Below are positions 58,351 to 64,000 of a DNA stretch of 64,000 nucleotides, in pieces; the first letter of the stretch is position 1, and every line of letters starts with the position of its first letter. The position numbers and the translations under genes were made by a program. The stretch is taken from contig OZ038470.1 of NCBI GenBank assembly GCA_964036295.1, forward strand, positions 12,219,578 through 12,283,577. The letters are read 5' to 3'. The notes below the pieces were generated by a model. That model was not told the DNA's origin and made no database searches. It saw only the letters and a list, made by a program, of their open reading frames with translations. Origin of the DNA: Plumapathes pennacea (lineage: Eukaryota; Cnidaria; Anthozoa; Antipatharia; Myriopathidae).

Positions 58351-58926
58351 TATTGATATTGAATCGATTGATATTGACATCGGCCGATCACCAATCGATA
58401 GTCATACAGAGTTCTTTCAATTTTATTGATTGCCATTGATTATTGATAGGGTGTTTCAGCTCATACACTTTATGATGGTCAGTTCTGATTTGTCTCTTCT
58501 TTTTTTAGGATATGCCTCTATCTATGTACTGTATATGACTGGTGGATCTGCTGATATATAGATTAAAGATAAAGGTGCAAGTATCTGTAACAGCTAGGCG
58601 TGGTTTAGCTTTAATAACTTTAATCCTTTGAAAATACACTTTATTCATGATATACATTTCTTTTGCTGTGGATTTTTTTTTTTGCTGGGGTTTGTGTACT
58701 CAGGGATTGAACAACACATTATTTGCAGTGTATCATACCCACATTAACCTTTCACTGATAAGGTTTCTGTTTCACTGGTATTAGATTATTGTTGTTGTTG
58801 CTGTTGTTGTTGTTATTAGATTATAACTAGTGCATTACAGGAACTATAGCATTCAGTTTTGGTTTCTGTGAGTTACAAGTTAGTATGGCTTGTACTGTAC
58901 ATCAAAGTAGAAAATGTAAAGTTTAA

Positions 58927-59112
58927 CCCTTTCACTCCCAAGTTCAAAATGCAGATTCTCCCAACCTTTTAAGAGGTTGATGTATGAGTGATGTAGTGTG
59001 AATTGGTAGTTTAATCAGCTGTCATCCGAGCAAGGTATCAAAAGCCAAGTTCTCTTTACTATATGATATATTTCTGGTGAGAAACTGAAGGAGAAAATCA
59101 AAGTGGAAAGGG
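58927..59112. mobile_element. TTAA-flanked MITE, second well-preserved copy
   Basis: TTAA at 58923-58926 and 59113-59116; the left end CCCTTTCACTCCCAAG is intact and the right end is shortened (GTGGAAAGGG). Interior as in the 52742 copy. Confidence 0.78.
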
Positions 59113-59820
59113 TTAAGAAAAAGCAATATTAATAGTAACTTATTTGCATCTGGGCCTGTGAGGCCATTCTTTGGGGTTGTAATGTTTTTTTGTCCCACAG
59201 ATCTGGTGGACTATTAATGCAGCAGTAATTTTGAGTAGCTTGATTCTGTAAACATAATATGCATTTTAATCTTAATTAAAAATTTTAAAACTGCATTTGG
59301 TTTTTGGTTTATTGATTCAAAGCACTGTTTGTTTAATCATGAAAATCAACTTTTTGTGCACCTTGCTCTGTCTGCATACTGCTTATCACAACTTATCCTA
59401 ACCACTGAAGAAGAAAATACAGTATGGGATGAACAATAGGGTAGTGAGTGTTGAATCATCTTTCATCTGAACAAATTTAAACAAGTGCAAATTTCTCCAT
59501 CATAGGGTACAAAATGTATGAATGATATAATTTAAGTGATCCATTTCGTTTCAAGAATTTGATTTCTTTGCAAATGTTGGAAAAGCATTTTGGGACCTGT
59601 GTTTAATAAAAACTGTACAATAAAACAGGACTGAAAAAATATTTTAAAAAATCGCTGACAGTTTATTTTAGTTCACTATTGAGTATTGGAAAATAGTTAC
59701 CTTAGCACCCCACACCCCCTTCTCCCTCTTATTCAAATTTGAAATAAGCACTCAGGATGCTCATTCAAGGATGAACAGAATGGCAAGAAGAAAGGTAAAT
59801 AAAAATAGAAATTATTAGCA

Positions 59821-60343
59821 TTATGATCTCCACAAGAGCCCTCTGATTTTTAGTTTCGGAGGGTTATTTGCTGTCCTGGCACACACAGGAAGTGACTCCA
59901 GACCACAGTGTTCCATAACAAGCTTCACAAGTTCATGTATTTGTCCAGAAGAAGCATGTTCATGAAACTGGTTCAGCAGGAAATGGTACAAAGAGTCTGC
60001 CAACTTGGCCAAAATGCGCTGAAATGACTCCAGGCATCGGTTCTGTTCAATGATATTCAACAGCCAATAGTGGAATGCATCTGATTGTGGTGGCTTCATG
60101 ATCTTTGTTAGAAAGTTGTTTTCCCCTGCATTGCCAAAGAACATGTTGACAGAAATGGACAAGTCCAGGGACGTCACTTGGTGCCACCAGAAGGCAGGAA
60201 AATACAACAAATCTCCAGGTTCCAGAATACACTGCAGAACAGCAACAACATTAGTATTGAATTCAACGTGGTGTACTCCATGCACTCCTGACCACTTAGA
60301 GATCCTCAGCCTAAGCATTCAAGAAGAATTAGTTGTACAGTGT

Positions 60344-60375
<32 letters not shown>

Positions 60376-61862
60376 GGTGGTGGTAGATCAGAATATACTT
60401 TGACCCCAGTGCTTTACACACTTGTATTTCTTGCTGTAATATCAATAGAAAAAAACTGCAATCTTGTTTATTTGAAAAAGTCGCCCAAGAGAACTATTTT
60501 TTTACAGACTATATTTAGCAATCCCTTTTTTCTCTCCAAATCACCTGAGGTGACATACCCACTGGTCAGAAGAGGAAATTAAGACTACTTTGCACCCTAC
60601 AAATGTCTCAAGAACTGCACTTTAGCATTAATTTGTAAAGAAAACCAGAAAATAATATAGAATTTAAACATACTTAAACATATGACCTCCATGATACTGG
60701 TGTGTTGCTATACATGTACATAATGAAGCCTTGTGAAGGTAAGCCAAGAGTAAATTCAGTAAAATGATACCCACCCAGGTGGAATGTGAGGGAAGTGGGG
60801 GTCTGTGTTGGCATGGAAGGGATCTCTTTTGACTACTTGTGTAATGTAAGTTTTAACAGGGTTATGAAAAAATTATGCCCATTTAAACTTATGGTATTTT
60901 AGAGGGTCACAAAGGCTGGACCAAGGAATCATGTATTGACTTGATAAAACTTGTGTCTTGGTTGAGGTCTTTACCCTGGGTTCCAGGTTATTTTCCTATC
61001 TTGTATGTTAGGGCAGGTCTTCACAAATATTGAATAACTTTATGCCGGTTTTTCTGTGCAAAGGTATACAGTCAAAGCTCTCGTAGAGGTGGTAACTAGA
61101 GTTGGTCGCTTACGGAAATTCTTCAAGTACCCCCACTCCCCTTCCTGGGGGACAATTGTGCCAATATGCCCGGCGGGTACTTGAGGAAATTATATTGACA
61201 ATACAGGTTGGATTTGATGCACACAGTGCATTACTAACCTCGTAACAAGAAGCTTGGGCAAAGTTGCCAAACCTCTTCAGGTCCGGTTCATCGCAGTTTA
61301 CTTGCGACTGAATTGTTCGCCCTTTGGACCCAAGCACATTGGGATACATCGTCTTCAAGTCACACCCGTACAGTCTGACGCGCTTCTTACCAGATATCAT
61401 GACAAGAATGTTATCATCTGGGTCGAAGTGACAAAACTCGTAGTGATCGTTCGTTGCTATCCACATATAAGGTCCGCCATGGAGTTTTCCTACAAAACCA
61501 GGAACAATTATGTCGTCTAGCAGTTCAGGAAACGCTTGCTTCAAGTTCTGGACCGCCAGGTAAGAATCCTTTGACCTCTTGTTTCCTTTGAGCAGGTCAT
61601 CGAGGTACTCGCTGAATTTGCTTTGGACAACGTTGTACTTTTTTCCGACTTTGTAATCTTCTTGGCTCGTGTTTCGGCGAACGTGAACAGTGTTTTCTCC
61701 CACTTTTTCTCGCAAGCTATCCCATGTCCAAGACATAGCAGGCCAATTTCTGGCGTAGTTTTCTATTATCACCGGTCTGGCGGGATTGAGGTGACATCTT
61801 AAGAAGTCTTCAGTCGAAATATTTCCGACTCTTTCGATTTGTTGTACTTTTCTGGCCGCCAT
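59821..61862 (-). CDS. JmjC (cupin-8) Fe(II)/2-oxoglutarate hydroxylase, TYW5-like
   Basis: Two coding exons: 61862-61239 (donor GAG|GTTAGT) and 60231-59821 (acceptor TTCTGCAG), phase 0, 344 aa. The cupin core has iron ligands His145 and Asp147 (CHFDPDDN) and distal His225 (FPAFWWHQV); KKRVRLY supplies the basic 2-oxoglutarate-side residue. PGDLLYFPAFWWH is characteristic of cupin-8/JmjC hydroxylases. Layout, length and the segment QVNCDEPDLKRF most resemble TYW5, which hydroxylates the wybutosine base of tRNA-Phe; HSPBAP1- or JMJD7-type relatives cannot be excluded. The C-terminal about 110 residues are helical and extend past the cupin. The start MAARK lies 62 bp after an in-frame region with no better Met. 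Confidence 0.85.
60343..60384. repeat. GTT/GGT trinucleotide microsatellite
   Basis: TTGTTGTTGTTGTTGGTGGTGGTGGTGG run in the intron of the JmjC gene. Confidence 0.9.
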
Positions 61863-62896
61863 GTTGGAAGGTATTGTAATTTACCGCTGACCATAGTGTA
61901 GGTCACCTCGTTCCCAGGGCCAGTCCGCGTGAAAATATAGTCTGGGGATTGGGGTCTAGCAAATGCCTGAAGGGAGGGGGGTACTCCTCTATAACAACCC
62001 ATGAAAAGCACATTTACGGTGCCCACGTTCATCCAAACAGAACACGCTATAGGAGTGGAAATGTTTGAAAAATACGGTTTCATACACTCGCGTGGACATT
62101 TGGCCTCCCTCGCAGCTGTTATTTACAGTCACCATATCCTCTACTCTAAAACTTCGTCGACGAGACACCGCCGAACGATTGATAAAATTTAAAGTTCTTT
62201 CTTCAGTCTCTCACCAGAATTCTACCAAACAATCAACTCTCATTACGCAGTGTGAGTTAGGAGAATATGTATTATGGTAACAGGAGTCATGTGCTGCTTT
62301 TAAAGCTCACGTCCAGCTCCGTTTTAATGGACCGGGGAAACTTGAGGCTTTTTGGGGATTTACTGTATTGTGAATTTTTAAAATTTCTCCGCCATCTTTG
62401 AGTTGTGTCACTTTAGAAATGCATTCTAAGCGCGTGGTACTTTCGACAGCTGGTTATTAGGTACTCATAGACGTGGGGAAGTGCTTTATTTAGGCACAAA
62501 AACAAAGCGACAGTGTAACAAAACGAACACGTACCAAAAATACGATTAGACAGGTAAAAACCGAAAGACAAATTTTCGCGGGAAATTTTTGTACTGCCAT
62601 GTGCGGATCACGTGCTACTCATTCGGAGAAGTATGACGTCACTCATTTACCCTCCTCTGCGGCTTCCGCCGAAGAGTCAGCCATGTTGAATTGAAGAAAT
62701 ATTTCATCCTTTGAAATCTTCTTCTCCGAGACACCATCAAACCACGGGAATTTCGGAGAAGAATAACAGATATTCATATTTTAGTCACCGTGCTTTAGTT
62801 TTGGTCTGACTTTAAAGGCAAAGATACAGCGATAGGAAACTGAAGACCTTCGTGGGAAGCTTCTTCATCTCTGCGTTTTACAACGCTTGATCCACC
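61863..62896. promoter_or_regulatory. Divergent intergenic region, promoter-like
   Basis: Lies between the JmjC start (minus) and a likely plus-strand start at 62897. 62600-62900 is relatively CpG-rich and includes TGACGTCA at 62635-62642. No exon is supported within it. Confidence 0.4.
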
Positions 62897-62936
62897 ATGC
62901 AGAAGGGGAAAGGTCCTAGCGCCTCCCCGGGTTTAG
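62897..62936 (+). CDS. Possible first coding exon of a gene running off the window
   Basis: CACCATGC gives a strong start context, followed by MQKGKGPSASPGL and a donor-like TTTAG|GTAGAC. Read through, the frame stops at 62971 after 24 residues. The setting downstream of a CpG-richer region fits a 5' exon. Another strong donor (AAACAG|GTACGT) at 63135/63136 indicates a further or alternative exon. No family recognised. Confidence 0.3.
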
Positions 62937-62971
62937 GTAGACCCCAACAATCGTATCCTTGTCCAGTTTGA

Positions 62972-64000
62972 TCTTTTTCATTAAGTATTGTACGGAAATC
63001 ATTGACACAACTGTGGCAGTCGGAGTGAGTTCGTTCTTTGTGTTACTTCATTCGAGACTCAGTTGCCGGTATTTTGTTGTGTTCCTTGATCGCTTATTCC
63101 TAGAGTGCCGCGTGGACACACTCCACCTCAAACAGGTACGTTATGATCAATTTCTGATTCTTTAATCGACCGGTTTGGCTCTACAATCATGTTTTCGTTT
63201 GTTAAAAGTGCTGACGTACGACATGGAAATTATTTCTTGCCATGGTAAAAGATTATGCATTTCTGATCGCTCTCATTCCAATACTCTCCAGGCGATTTTC
63301 CCCCAAGACCTGGCCAAGGTTTCCCACATCAGGTACACCTTTATTTCTTTCATAATTGGTAGATTTTGTTTTTTCGGCTTCTACAGTGTGAAAGCAGTGT
63401 TCGTTGTACGGGATGTTGCATAATCTGAGACGGGAGCGAATGCTTCTCACTTCTTCTATTTACCCGGGTTTGTATCGTTTCTATGGGACGAAATATTTCT
63501 GGATAACAGTGGAAAAAAAAAATACACCGGTTTTAGAACTGAGAGAAAGAATTATATAAGACGAAGGGTGAAAATTATTCAACACAATTGTCTACTTCCG
63601 TCGAAGTTGGTTGATCTAGTGAACAATGAATGTAAATTTTTTGTGATATGAAAAGTGCGCGTGTCATCACGCACAATATCGCTCAAGGTCGCTGGCGATT
63701 ATTGAGTTAAAATTAAACATTGTTCATCTTTTCCCGTGATCGAAGCAAAACCGGCGGCGATGGTGGCAAGAGAACTTTATTTTCGACATCTTTCGTTTGC
63801 GTTCTGCTTCGTTTGGTCGAGGGGTCGTGTCAATTGTTTGTATGGCGAAGTTAACCACAATTTTGTCGCGATTTTTCTCACAATGCGCTTAACTGTTATT
63901 GTATGTCAATAAATGTTGATATTTTATCGTCCAAATTTTCACGTGGCTCTTCGAAGTGTAAAGTTTATTTCTTGGGTTTCATTACAATGGGGGGTGTGGC
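62972..64000. other. Likely intron/5' region of the last gene, no supported exon
   Basis: Apart from the donor-like site at 63135/63136 and another at about 63330, nothing is recognisable. Sequence is AT-rich with scattered CpG. Confidence 0.35.

Larger units (their letters stand above)
57640..59820. other. 3'UTR/intergenic with two MITEs
   Basis: Contains the likely 3'UTR intron and last exon of the YscW-like gene, a pogo-like MITE (58199-58350), a TTAA-type MITE (58927-59112), and the 3' flank of the minus-strand JmjC gene. No other exon seen. Confidence 0.45.

Noticed and set aside
60313-60318. Acceptor TTAG at 60313 for JmjC exon 2
   Set aside because: It leaves the wrong phase and inserts residues into the cupin strand; TTCTGCAG at 60232 joins in phase 0 directly into CILEPGDLLYF.

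Overview
This is eukaryotic, intron-rich nuclear DNA. It is AT-rich, densely seeded with short inverted-repeat transposons, and its exons have GT/AG borders. The gene set is metazoan: an ACK-type tyrosine kinase with SH3 and UBA regions, a mitochondrial-clan P450, a PH adaptor, a JmjC hydroxylase and TKL-type kinase fusions. Together with a secreted Asp/Glu-rich protein like those of coral skeletal matrix, it suggests an anthozoan cnidarian, most likely a stony coral. The organism assignment is inference. I assembled exon models by hand from reading frame and splice sites; every complete multi-exon model below closes in frame.

Layout. 415-2638 (+): 3' part of a TKL-like kinase with a long 18-residue-repeat coiled coil. 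4955-12692 (-): a 19-exon gene for a ubiquitin-like/transmembrane/armadillo-repeat protein of 632 aa. 12943-14538 (+): an intronless mitochondrial-type cytochrome P450, head-to-head with it across about 250 bp. 15965-17091 (-): secreted acidic protein, 304 aa. 17.1-22.1 kb: no gene seen. 22146-23235 (+): a small secreted peptide precursor. 24209-32337 (+): an 11-exon ACK/TNK2-like kinase, 965 aa, with several transposons in its introns. 34.8-42.1 kb (+): a recent tandem array of TenA/THI-4-like genes (one 5'-truncated copy, two full copies). 42.2-44.75 kb: a nested transposon cluster. 46086-52724 (+): PH-domain adaptor, 8 coding exons, 314 aa. 55196-56597 (+): a fourth, more diverged TenA-like gene. 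57004-57639 (+): membrane-anchored YscW/YbaY-like protein. 59821-61862 (-): two-exon JmjC hydroxylase, 344 aa. 62.9 kb onward: probably the 5' end of another plus-strand gene.

The genes do not form a pathway and read as ordinary neighbours on an animal chromosome. The liveliest part is 34-56 kb. There a thiaminase-II-like family has been amplified by tandem duplication of a unit of about 2.67 kb, one spacer has taken a non-autonomous element with a perfect 10-bp target duplication, and the paralogous spacer keeps the empty site. A second foldback element with a 10-bp duplication sits inside an open reading frame at 43.5 kb. Several TIR families (TA, TTAA and 10-bp target duplications) recur across the window, mostly in introns.
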